A stretch of 42,789 nucleotides of DNA from Oscillospiraceae bacterium (GTDB lineage Bacteria > Bacillota > Clostridia > Oscillospirales > Ruminococcaceae). A program made the position numbers and the translations under genes. The stretch is taken from the NCBI GenBank assembly GCA_024684395.1, contig JAIKWY010000136.1:1-42789 (forward strand). The letters are read 5' to 3'. This document shows positions 23,563 to 30,480 of this stretch, piece after piece; within the stretch, counting starts at the first letter, position 1, and each line of letters starts with the position of its first letter. Below the pieces are notes generated by a model, which ran no database searches, had not been told where the DNA came from, and was given only the letters and a program-made list of their open reading frames with translations.

Positions 23563-23596
23563 CCCGCACACCTCCTCCCAGTGTTCTCTATCTTCT

Positions 23597-23625
23597 ATTC
23601 TATCATATTTCCGGAAAAAAATCAA
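23597..23625 (-). promoter_or_regulatory. Promoter of the Shango-like operon
   Basis: On the - strand, TTGATT (23625-23620) and TAGAAT (23602-23597) are separated by 17 bp, with a TG one base before the -10 (extended). Confidence 0.7.
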
Positions 23626-23665
23626 GAGCAAAGGAGAACATTTTTTCGATTTCAGAGAAACAAAA

Positions 23666-23705
23666 CACATAGCCAATTGCCCTATCCCATGCAATTGGCT
23701 ATGTG
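23666..23705 (-). terminator. Terminator hairpin 2 after the GH5 gene
   Basis: A perfect 15-bp inverted repeat (CACATAGCCAATTGC / GCAATTGGCTATGTG, 10-nt loop) is followed on the - strand by TTTTGTTT. It stops transcripts from the GH43-GH5 operon before they enter the Shango promoter. Confidence 0.8.
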
Positions 23706-23715
23706 AATGCAAAGA

Positions 23716-23746
23716 GATCCCCCCGATCTGTCCGATCAGGAGGATC
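23716..23746 (-). terminator. Upstream hairpin 1 after the GH5 gene
   Basis: Arms GATCCCCCCGATC (23716-23728) and GATCAGGAGGATC (23734-23746) show two C-A mismatches as + RNA but two U-G wobbles as - RNA. The hairpin is therefore fully paired only in the transcript of the GH43-GH5 operon, acting there as a tandem terminator or 3-prime stabiliser. Confidence 0.6.
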
Positions 23747-23775
23747 TGTGTCAGATGGTAATTCTGCGAACTGAC

Positions 23776-25275
23776 TTAACTGTGCAAAACGATCTGTTTG
23801 AGCAAGCCCAGGTCAAAGATATCGACCTCGCCGGAGCCGTCCAGATCGGCAGCTTCGCCGTCACAGGCTGTATCCACGCCGAGCAGCCAGCGCTGGAGCG
23901 TCACGACATCCAGCACATTCACGGCGCCGTCCTTGTTTACGTCTCCCCTTCTCTGCTGGGGTTCGGTCGGTTCTTCGGTCGGTTCTACAGTCGGCTCCTC
24001 AGTCTCAGGCTCCGTTGCCTCTGTCGTTTCCTCTGTGGGAGGCTCGGTCGGCTTGGCGGACGGGTCAAATCCCGTGATCTCGTGGAACGCCTTGCTCAGC
24101 TCACGGTCGGAAAGCTGACAGGTCGTGCGGTTATAGTGACCATTGATCGTGTCATCCGGATACTCGCTTGCCTGCGGTGTTGCCCAGAGAACCGGGCACA
24201 TGTTCCGCTCATAGGCAGCCTTGCAGACGGAGCTCAGGAACTTGCGCACGGAATCCTTATCCTTGGTCACGGTCGGGCAGCCGTATTCGCCGATGATGAC
24301 CGGGATGCCCTTATCGACATAATTGGTCTTCATCATGTCCATGTTGGTGTTCAGCTCGTTATAGTCATCGTTTGTGCCCCATGTGGTGCGGGCGCTTGCC
24401 CAGGATTCATCCTTTTCAAGGATCGCAAATCCGACCGGCGTATAGTAATGCACGGAAACTGCCATGCGGTTCGCAGGGTCATCCGGCATCTTGAAGAGCG
24501 GGTCGCAGGTGCGGTCAAATCCTGTGTTATAGCCGGAAATGAGCAGATGCCGCTTCGGATTGTTGCCGCCGGAGGAACGGATCACATCCACGAATTTCTG
24601 GTTGATCCGGTTGCAGAGCGCATAGGACTGCGCCTTCTGCGTATCGTTGCCGCTCCACGGATTCCAGATGGATTCCCAGCCGAGCTCCTCATTCTGGGAC
24701 TCGAACATGAGGTGGTCGTCATAATCCTTGAAGGCATCGGCGATCTGTGTCCACATGATCTCATAGCGCCGCATACAGCCGGTCTCGTCCTCCGGGAATT
24801 TGTTCACCCAGCCGTTGTCATAGTGGATGTTGATGATGCAGTACATGTCTGCGTCGATCACCCAGTCCACGATCTGCTGCACACGGGCAGTATATTCCGG
24901 GCTGATCGTATAGTTTCCGTCCTCCGACATCATATTCGACCATGCCACCGGCACACGCACGACGCCGAATCCCTCGTCCGCCATGCCCTGGATCATGGGC
25001 TGTGTGATGATCGGGCTGCCCCATGCGGTCTCGTAGTCCTTGACCTCCATGATGCCGTCGCCCCACTGCACATCGACGTCTTTGATCCAGTCACCGCACG
25101 CTTCCATCGTGTTGCCGAGGTTGATGCCGATCCCCATCTCACGCACAAGCTCCATTGTTGTGATGTCACGCATCCCGCCGTTCTTCTCCGGTGCAGCACT
25201 TACCCCTGCGCTGCCCATTGTGCCGAATGCCATCAAACCGGCAAGAACTGCCGCTATCAGTTTGTTGTGATGCAT
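23776..25275 (-). CDS. Secreted GH5 endoglucanase with dockerin
   Basis: A 499-residue extracellular cellulase of glycosyl hydrolase family 5, probably subfamily GH5_4. A signal peptide ends near VSA (about residue 27). Catalytic features are GINLGNTMEA (50-59), the acid/base Glu196 in FESQNEEL, VHYYTP (275-280) and the nucleophile Glu330 in IIGEYGCP. A Thr/Glu/Pro linker (about 407-440) leads to a type I dockerin (GDVNKDGAVNVLD, DLDGSGEVDIFDLGLLKQ). AGGAGG lies 8 bp before the ATG, and only 10 bp separate it from the upstream GH43 stop, so the two form an operon. Expected substrates are cellulose, xyloglucan or mixed-linkage glucan. Confidence 0.93.
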   Translation of the reverse strand: MHHNKLIAAVLAGLMAFGTMGSAGVSAAPEKNGGMRDITTMELVREMGIGINLGNTMEACGDWIKDVDVQWGDGIMEVKDYETAWGSPIITQPMIQGMADEGFGVVRVPVAWSNMMSEDGNYTISPEYTARVQQIVDWVIDADMYCIINIHYDNGWVNKFPEDETGCMRRYEIMWTQIADAFKDYDDHLMFESQNEELGWESIWNPWSGNDTQKAQSYALCNRINQKFVDVIRSSGGNNPKRHLLISGYNTGFDRTCDPLFKMPDDPANRMAVSVHYYTPVGFAILEKDESWASARTTWGTNDDYNELNTNMDMMKTNYVDKGIPVIIGEYGCPTVTKDKDSVRKFLSSVCKAAYERNMCPVLWATPQASEYPDDTINGHYNRTTCQLSDRELSKAFHEITGFDPSAKPTEPPTEETTEATEPETEEPTVEPTEEPTEPQQRRGDVNKDGAVNVLDVVTLQRWLLGVDTACDGEAADLDGSGEVDIFDLGLLKQIVLHS

Positions 25276-25285
25276 ATGATACCTC

Positions 25286-26599
25286 CTATTTCATAAAGAC
25301 AAATGCTTCCAGTTCCAACAGATCACGCTGCGCAAACATCCCCGCAGCCCAGCCGTGAACGGCATGTTCGATGCGAAAATAAACGCTGTGACGCCCTGCC
25401 ACAGGTCTGACAGATGCCGTATAAACGCCGTCATGCGAGTCCGTCAGGCAGATGCCGATCTCCTCGCCGTCCTCGCTGTCCAGCAGAATATGGATCTCCG
25501 CCTTGCAGCCGGTGCCTTTCACCCGGAACGAGCAGGTCATGTCCGAATGCGAATGATCCTCGCCGAAGTCGAAGTACTTGTACCCGATCACGCTGCCGTG
25601 ACGGAGATGTGTCACGATGCGGGTGAACACATCCAGCTCCGTGATGAAGCAGCCGCCCTTCAGGACACAGGCAATGTCGGCGGGCGTGATCGCATACGGA
25701 TCCAAGGCATCCGCAAAACCCAGCGAGGACATCTCCACTTGCGGGATCGAACCGTCCGGCAGGATCTCCACCCGTTCCGCACACGCACGGCGTGACATGA
25801 TGGTGTTGTTCGTCATGCGGTGGTAGAAGATGTACCACTGCCCGTTCAGGCAGCAGAGCGAGCCGTGGTTGTTGCCGCCGGGATAGTCCTCGCTGTTGCG
25901 GATGATCGTCCCCATCCGGACAAAACCGCCATCCGGTCTGTCGGAAACAGCATAGTTCAGATCGCAGCCGTTCCGGGGGGAATAGATCAGATAATATTTG
26001 CCGCCGATCCTGCGTGGAGAGCTTGCCTCGAAGTAATCGTCCGGCGCAGTCCCCTGCGGGATGAGATCGGCTTTGTGGGAGGCTTTCTTTACGGTATACA
26101 TATCCGTATCGAGCTCGCAGAAATGACTCCGCTCATAGCCGTAGTACAGATATGTCCTGCCGTCATCATCGACCAGGACACCGGGGTCGTTGAAGATGCC
26201 GTCATCGCCTGCATCTGCATCGTCATACACATAGCGGGACAGAAGCGTGAACGGTCCCTCGGGATGATCGCCGACGGCGACACAGCCCTTGGCGCCCAGG
26301 ATATAGGCATAGAGATAATACTTCCCGTCCTTCTCGACCACATCCGGCGCATACAGCTCCCGGTCTGTCCAGTCGGTATCAGCCTTGTGTCCCTCCGTAT
26401 CCCGGGTGGAAAAGCTGATACCGTGACAGCTCCAGTGGCTCAGGTCTGACAGGGGGGCTGACCAGACCTTGAGCTTGTGATCACAGAACGCATCAGAACC
26501 TGCACGATCATGCGAACCGTACAGATAGACACGGTCGCCGAACACACGGGGCTCACCGTCCGGGATGTATTCCCAGAGCGGCAGAAATGGATTTGCCAT
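25286..26599 (-). CDS. Cytoplasmic GH43 family beta-xylosidase/arabinofuranosidase
   Basis: A 437-residue five-bladed propeller glycosidase of family 43 plus a C-terminal beta-sandwich (about 310-437) resembling a CBM6-type module. Family pattern: NPFLPLWEYIPDGEPRVF with base Asp14, VYLYGSHD, ELYAPDVVEKDGKYYLY, FNDPGVLVDDDGRTYLYYG (pKa-modulating Asp) and EASSPRRIGGKYYLIYS (acid Glu). There is no signal peptide, so it acts on imported oligosaccharides. The ATG at 26605 sits on the AAGGGGG site; the ATG at 26599 has 7-bp spacing and is preferred. It is the first gene of the GH43-GH5 operon and diverges from an AraC regulator. The exact glycoside specificity is not determinable here. Confidence 0.9.
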   Translation of the reverse strand: MANPFLPLWEYIPDGEPRVFGDRVYLYGSHDRAGSDAFCDHKLKVWSAPLSDLSHWSCHGISFSTRDTEGHKADTDWTDRELYAPDVVEKDGKYYLYAYILGAKGCVAVGDHPEGPFTLLSRYVYDDADAGDDGIFNDPGVLVDDDGRTYLYYGYERSHFCELDTDMYTVKKASHKADLIPQGTAPDDYFEASSPRRIGGKYYLIYSPRNGCDLNYAVSDRPDGGFVRMGTIIRNSEDYPGGNNHGSLCCLNGQWYIFYHRMTNNTIMSRRACAERVEILPDGSIPQVEMSSLGFADALDPYAITPADIACVLKGGCFITELDVFTRIVTHLRHGSVIGYKYFDFGEDHSHSDMTCSFRVKGTGCKAEIHILLDSEDGEEIGICLTDSHDGVYTASVRPVAGRHSVYFRIEHAVHGWAAGMFAQRDLLELEAFVFMK

Positions 26600-26611
26600 A
26601 TACATACCCCC

Positions 26612-26705
26612 TTGCAGTTTGTTTCATTCTGTGTTATACTTATTATAAACGAGAACTGTCGGAAATGATAGAACAAATCCGACAAAAACCAGGACAAATC
26701 CGACA
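26612..26705. promoter_or_regulatory. Divergent araC-type / GH43 control region with 21-bp-spaced direct repeats
   Basis: A + promoter for the regulator: TTGCAG (26612-26617), 17 bp, TG-T-TATACT (26632-26640). A - promoter for GH43-GH5: CCGACA (26662-26657) and TATAAC (26638-26633) with an 18-bp spacer. Two identical sites ACAAATCCGACA (26673-26684 and 26694-26705) are in direct repeat with 21-bp spacing, two helical turns. An inverted half-site TGTCGGA (26657-26663) overlaps the GH43 -35. The arrangement fits activation of GH43-GH5 and autorepression by an AraC dimer. Confidence 0.65.
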
Positions 26706-26720
26706 TGAGGAGGTCTGCCT

Positions 26721-27578
26721 ATGTTCCGTATGCCGCTCGAAGCATTTACACAGGATGAGAGCTTCCCGTTCTTCATCCAGTACGGAGAACACGAGGAAGC
26801 CATGTATCTGCACGGGCATGATGCCTATCTGGAGCTGGTCATCGTGCTGTCGGGTCATGCCGTGCATGTGGTGGACGGGGAGCGCTATGCCATCGAAAAA
26901 GGCGATGTTTTCGTCGTCGGCGAGGATACGGAGCACGGCTATGACGACCCGGAGGATTTCCGCATCTGCAATATCATGTTCCGGCGGCGCTTCCTCGATC
27001 TGAATGCGCTCGATATTGCCGGGACACCGGGCTTTCAAGCGCTGTTCGTCCTCGAACCGCAGCGCTCCCGGGACACGGGCTTCACGAGCCATCTGAAGCT
27101 GCCGCCGTCCGAGCAGCTCCGCATCGAAGCCATGATCACCTCCTTGCATGACGAGTACCACGGTCATACGCCCGGATGGCAGACGATGGTGCGGGCGGAG
27201 TTCCTGCGCCTTGCCGTGGCGCTTTCCCGGCTCTATGATACAAGCCGCATCGGTCGGAATGCCGGTATCGTGAAGCTGGCGCCGGCACTTGCCTGCATCG
27301 AGGCAAATTTCCGGGAGGATCTGACCGTCGCCGAGCTTGCGGCGATGTCGCACTACTCCGAGCGGCAGTTTTTGCGCCTGTTCCGGGAAGCGACCGGCTG
27401 TCTGCCGTTGCAGTACATCACACGGCTCCGGTTGCAGGCAGCGTGTACGCTCCTGAAAAACTCCGACATGACGGTGACGGAGATCGCCCTGCACTGCGGC
27501 TATGCGGACAGCAGCTATTTCAGCAGGCTGTTTCAGCGGGAGTACGGCATCTCGCCTCGGAATTACCGGAAAACGTGA
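26721..27578 (+). CDS. AraC/XylS family transcriptional regulator
   Basis: A 285-residue regulator. The N-terminal cupin-type sensor (about 10-90; YLHGHDAYLELVIVLSGHAV, then IEKGDVFVVGEDTEHGY) should bind a sugar. The C-terminal two-helix-turn-helix AraC domain occupies about 190-283 (LTVAELAAMSHYSERQFLRL, then VTEIALHCGYADSSYFSRLF and the ending YGISPRNYRK). GAGGAGG precedes the ATG at 26721. It is divergent from the GH43-GH5 operon, with candidate operator repeats between, making it the probable local activator responding to arabinose, xylose or an oligosaccharide. The inducer is inferred. Confidence 0.92.
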   Translation: MFRMPLEAFTQDESFPFFIQYGEHEEAMYLHGHDAYLELVIVLSGHAVHVVDGERYAIEKGDVFVVGEDTEHGYDDPEDFRICNIMFRRRFLDLNALDIAGTPGFQALFVLEPQRSRDTGFTSHLKLPPSEQLRIEAMITSLHDEYHGHTPGWQTMVRAEFLRLAVALSRLYDTSRIGRNAGIVKLAPALACIEANFREDLTVAELAAMSHYSERQFLRLFREATGCLPLQYITRLRLQAACTLLKNSDMTVTEIALHCGYADSSYFSRLFQREYGISPRNYRKT

Positions 27579-27581
27579 TGG

Positions 27582-27598
27582 GGCAGCGATGCGCTGTC
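27582..27598 (+). terminator. Weak hairpin after the AraC regulator
   Basis: A 7-bp stem with one G-T wobble (GGCAGCG-ATG-CGCTGTC) lies just after the stop, but it is followed by A rather than T residues. It is a poor terminator and may only separate transcripts weakly. Confidence 0.3.
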
Positions 27599-27643
27599 AT
27601 GAATAAAAAAAATAGATCTTCGTGTATTTTTATAACTTTTCAC

Positions 27644-27672
27644 TTGATTTTACTGCCGTTTTATGTTATAAT
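27644..27672 (+). promoter_or_regulatory. Promoter of the SipW/TasA-like operon
   Basis: TTGATT (27644-27649), 17 bp, TATAAT (27667-27672), with TG at 27664-27665 giving an extended -10; GGAGG then precedes the ATG at 27704. Confidence 0.8.
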
Positions 27673-27703
27673 AAATATGTATACATTGAATGGAGGTGGT
27701 ACC

Positions 27704-28417
27704 ATGCAAAAGCATAAATTACGCCTGCTGGCAGTTTCCATAGCTTCCCTTACGATCATCGCAGGGATCGCTGCGTATTTTTCAAGCAGCGACATGGTGA
27801 CCAATTCCTTTGAAGCCAGTGCGCTGCGGATCCGCATCCAGGAACCGAGCTGGCATGACAACCCCACGATCGTCCCTGATCAGCAGGTGGACAAGGATCC
27901 CTATATCCTCAATACGGACGAGACCCCTGCCTATGTGTTCCTGCTGGTCACAGTGCCGGCACAGGAAGTCAGTGTCGAGGACGACCAGCCGGATGCGGAT
28001 AAGGGCAAGCTCCTTGGTGACGAGCCGCAGAACGTTCCGCTGTTCCGGTTCATCAACAGCAGTGGTGAATATACCGCCGATCCGTTCAGCACGGAACAGT
28101 GTTACAACGGCGGGTGGTATTTCATGGAGATGACGCCGGTCACGGACGATACCGGGACGGTGCGGGATTATACCTATCTCTACGCTTATACCGGGGATAA
28201 TCAGGGCAATACGATGGCAGTGCTGAACCCCGGCGAGCGGACCGCAACGCCACTCTTCAACAAAGTGCTGTTCTGCAATGCCCGTGAGGATGATACATTG
28301 CCGGGGAGCCGCCAGACCATCGGGATCGAAGCGCTTGGCATCCAGACCGAACACCTGCGTTCCTCGGGACAAACAGAAACGGAAGCTGAAATCATATGGC
28401 AGTATCTCAAAAAATAA
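27704..28417 (+). CDS. SipW-dependent TasA/camelysin-like secreted protein 1
   Basis: A 237-residue surface protein. Its N-terminus (KLRLLAVSIASLTIIAGIAA, then YFSSSDMVTNSFEA) is the SipW-type signal: a hydrophobic core followed by a conserved phase where cleavage occurs near AAYFSS. The rest is beta-rich and acidic, like TasA or camelysin fibre subunits. The start at 27704 has GGAGG; 87 extra in-frame codons upstream cover the end of the previous gene and its promoter. It is followed within the operon by the dedicated signal peptidase, which overlaps its 3-prime end by 22 bp. Probable role: secreted subunit of a surface fibre or biofilm matrix. Assignment rests on the signal and context, not on clear TasA domain similarity. 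Confidence 0.82.
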   Translation: MQKHKLRLLAVSIASLTIIAGIAAYFSSSDMVTNSFEASALRIRIQEPSWHDNPTIVPDQQVDKDPYILNTDETPAYVFLLVTVPAQEVSVEDDQPDADKGKLLGDEPQNVPLFRFINSSGEYTADPFSTEQCYNGGWYFMEMTPVTDDTGTVRDYTYLYAYTGDNQGNTMAVLNPGERTATPLFNKVLFCNAREDDTLPGSRQTIGIEALGIQTEHLRSSGQTETEAEIIWQYLKK

Positions 28418-28926
28418 GAACACATCCGGTACTCGCATTCTGCAAAAAGCTGAGCGGGATCATCGTCTCGGTGCTGACAACCGCCATCATCGTGACCGCA
28501 GCGGTCATTATCGCACTGTTTTTTGCAAAGATCAAACCGTATGTCGTGGTTTCCGGTTCGATGGAGCCGGCGATCCACGTCCACAGCGTGTGCTTTGTCA
28601 ATGAAAATGTCCCGCTGGAAGACATCGTTCCGGGGGATGTGATCTCGTTCCGGATGGACGAGAATATGCTTGTCACACACCGTGTCACCGCCGTTTCCGA
28701 CGGCTCCTGCACGACAAAGGGGGATGCCAATAGCATCGAGGATGCATCGCCCGTCACCGCAAGCAATTACATCGGCAAGACGGTCTTTGTCGTGCCGAAG
28801 ATCGGCGCCGTCATGGTCCTGCTGCACACCACTTGGGGCAGGATCGCCGCAGGCGGCATTATCATCCTGCTGTTCATCCTGAGCTTTATCAGCAAAGAGA
28901 AGCCGGAGCAGGAATCATCTGAATAA
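28396..28926 (+). CDS. sipW: SipW-type signal peptidase I
   Basis: A 176-residue membrane serine peptidase of the ER/archaeal type, which removes signal peptides from TasA-like proteins. Membrane segments lie at about 21-44 and 150-168. The catalytic SGSMEP box places Ser55, and THRV places His95, in the position occupied by Lys in the usual bacterial enzymes; GDVISF and KGDAN boxes are also present. The reading frame overlaps the previous gene by 22 bp, so the start ATG at 28396 may depend on coupled translation because no good ribosome site is visible. It lies between three likely substrate genes on + and a fourth at the right edge on -. Confidence 0.92.
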   Translation: MAVSQKIRTHPVLAFCKKLSGIIVSVLTTAIIVTAAVIIALFFAKIKPYVVVSGSMEPAIHVHSVCFVNENVPLEDIVPGDVISFRMDENMLVTHRVTAVSDGSCTTKGDANSIEDASPVTASNYIGKTVFVVPKIGAVMVLLHTTWGRIAAGGIIILLFILSFISKEKPEQESSE

Positions 28927-28942
28927 AAGGGAGGGAAAAGCT

Positions 28943-29761
28943 ATGGACAAGTCAAAACTGAAAACGTCTGCACTGCTGATCAGCCTTGCAGCGCTGGCTG
29001 TCATTGGCGGTACCGCAGCTTTCCTGACCAGCAGCGATATGGCTGCCAACCAGTTCACTGTGGGCAAGGTCGATCTCAAGATCGAGGAGAAATTCGATGA
29101 TGAGAAGACCCTTGCTGCGGGAGAGAAGATCCAGAAGCAGCCGTGGGTCAAGAATACCGGCACGGTCGATCAGCTGTTCTTCGTGGAGCTGTATGTCCCC
29201 TGCATGGAGGTCACGTTCCTCGATACCAACGGGCAGCGCATCGCACCGGAGGGGACGACGCCGCAGAATGCTGCGGAATACCGTCAGATGGGCGAGATCT
29301 TCGACCTGATCGCCGAAGGCGACCCGGAAAAGGCATATCTCACATCGCCTGACGCTTCCCTGCTGCAAAACTATGAGCTGTCCTACAATACCGGCACAGC
29401 TTCGGATGCCGGTTGGATCTATCTTGAACAGACGCAGACGGCTGTCACCTTCCAAAGCAAGTCGGGATTCCAGGACGGGACTTATAACGCCTATCTGTTT
29501 GGCTACAGCGGCACGGTCGGCGCCGGTCACAAGACGATCCCGCTCTTTGACGAGCTCAGGCTCCGCAGCTTCATTGATGCGGAAGCGGATCCCGAAGCGC
29601 TCAGTCAGGTCTCGGTGGTCGCCTATACGCTCCAGGCGGATGAGCTGGATGTGTCCGGCCTCACCGGAAACGGCAAAACCGCCCTATACACGAATGATGA
29701 CCTCCGGAAGATCTTCACCATCTGTCATAACAAAGCCGAAACGGCACAAGGGGGCGCATAA
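28943..29761 (+). CDS. SipW-dependent TasA/camelysin-like secreted protein 2
   Basis: A 272-residue secreted protein with the SipW signal pattern LISLAALAVIGGTAAFLTSS then DMAANQFTVGKVDLKIEE, which closely matches camelysin/TasA N-termini. The following segment KIQKQPWVKNTGTVDQLFFVELYVP fits the beta-sandwich of this family. GGGAGGG precedes the ATG at 28943, 16 bp after sipW. It is likely a fibre subunit or accessory protein. It shares the signal with the two neighbours but little else, so the three are probably distinct subunits rather than recent duplicates. Confidence 0.85.
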   Translation: MDKSKLKTSALLISLAALAVIGGTAAFLTSSDMAANQFTVGKVDLKIEEKFDDEKTLAAGEKIQKQPWVKNTGTVDQLFFVELYVPCMEVTFLDTNGQRIAPEGTTPQNAAEYRQMGEIFDLIAEGDPEKAYLTSPDASLLQNYELSYNTGTASDAGWIYLEQTQTAVTFQSKSGFQDGTYNAYLFGYSGTVGAGHKTIPLFDELRLRSFIDAEADPEALSQVSVVAYTLQADELDVSGLTGNGKTALYTNDDLRKIFTICHNKAETAQGGA

Positions 29762-29763
29762 CG

Positions 29764-30417
29764 ATGACGACAAAACGCAAAAGGGCTTTGCTTGCCGTGG
29801 GAGCGCTCTCCTTGGCGGCGATGGGTGTCGGCATTCTGCTTGCCTACTTCGCCGGAACGGACGACCAGCCGAACCTCGTCGGGATCGGTGAGGATAAGAT
29901 CGTGGTCACGGAAGCCTTCACGCAGCCCAAGCAGACGCTGGAACCATTTATCTACCGAAAGCTGGTAAAGATCCAGAACACCGGCAGTGTTCCCTGCTAT
30001 ATCCGGGTACGGCTCGATTTTTCCAACTCGACTGTACAGAATGCTGCTTCCTTCTCCTATGCGAATGCTGATTCCGACACGCCGCCGGCGGAAAGCACCT
30101 TCCAGAGCGCTGTGATCGCCGAGGGCAGCAATTACTATATCCATCCCGATCATCTCCCGGAAGACTGGGTGTACGTCTGGGAGAAAAGCCCGACGGATCC
30201 GGCAGTTACCTATGGCTATTACTACTACACGAAGCCTGTCGATCCGGAGAAATCGACCTCTGCACTGCTTTCCTGGGTCAGGATGGCTTACGAGGACAAC
30301 GCCGATATCCAGGCGCATGATCTGTATGTCTATGCAGAATCGGTGCAGACCGTGGATGTTGGCACCAGTACAGAATATGCTGACTGGAAGGACGCCTGGC
30401 ACAAGTTCGCCGGGTAA
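29764..30417 (+). CDS. SipW-dependent-type secreted protein 3
   Basis: A 217-residue secreted protein, last of the operon, starting 2 bp after the preceding stop. The N-terminus (RALLAVGALSLAAMGVGILL, then AYFAGTDDQPNL) is a SipW-like signal. Downstream, PFIYRKLVKIQNTGSVPCYIRV matches the conserved core of TasA-like proteins where a subunit lists the contact strand. The ORF ends in a strong bidirectional terminator. No other domain is recognised. Its role as a third matrix or fibre component is inferred from signal and operon. Confidence 0.82.
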   Translation: MTTKRKRALLAVGALSLAAMGVGILLAYFAGTDDQPNLVGIGEDKIVVTEAFTQPKQTLEPFIYRKLVKIQNTGSVPCYIRVRLDFSNSTVQNAASFSYANADSDTPPAESTFQSAVIAEGSNYYIHPDHLPEDWVYVWEKSPTDPAVTYGYYYYTKPVDPEKSTSALLSWVRMAYEDNADIQAHDLYVYAESVQTVDVGTSTEYADWKDAWHKFAG

Positions 30418-30437
30418 CAATTGCATATGGATAAAAG

Positions 30438-30470
30438 AACCCCCTCAGATCTTTGGGATCTGAGGGGGTT
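30438..30470. terminator. Bidirectional terminator between the two surface-protein operons
   Basis: A perfect 14-bp stem (AACCCCCTCAGATC / GATCTGAGGGGGTT, 5-nt loop). On the - strand it is followed by CTTTTAT, so it ends the giant SpaA gene as well as the SipW operon. Confidence 0.85.
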
Positions 30471-30480
30471 AGTGGTGGTT

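Noticed and set aside
23707-25296. 529-codon + strand ORF opposite the GH5 gene
   Set aside because: Antisense to a cellulase with intact catalytic residues; no domain similarity.
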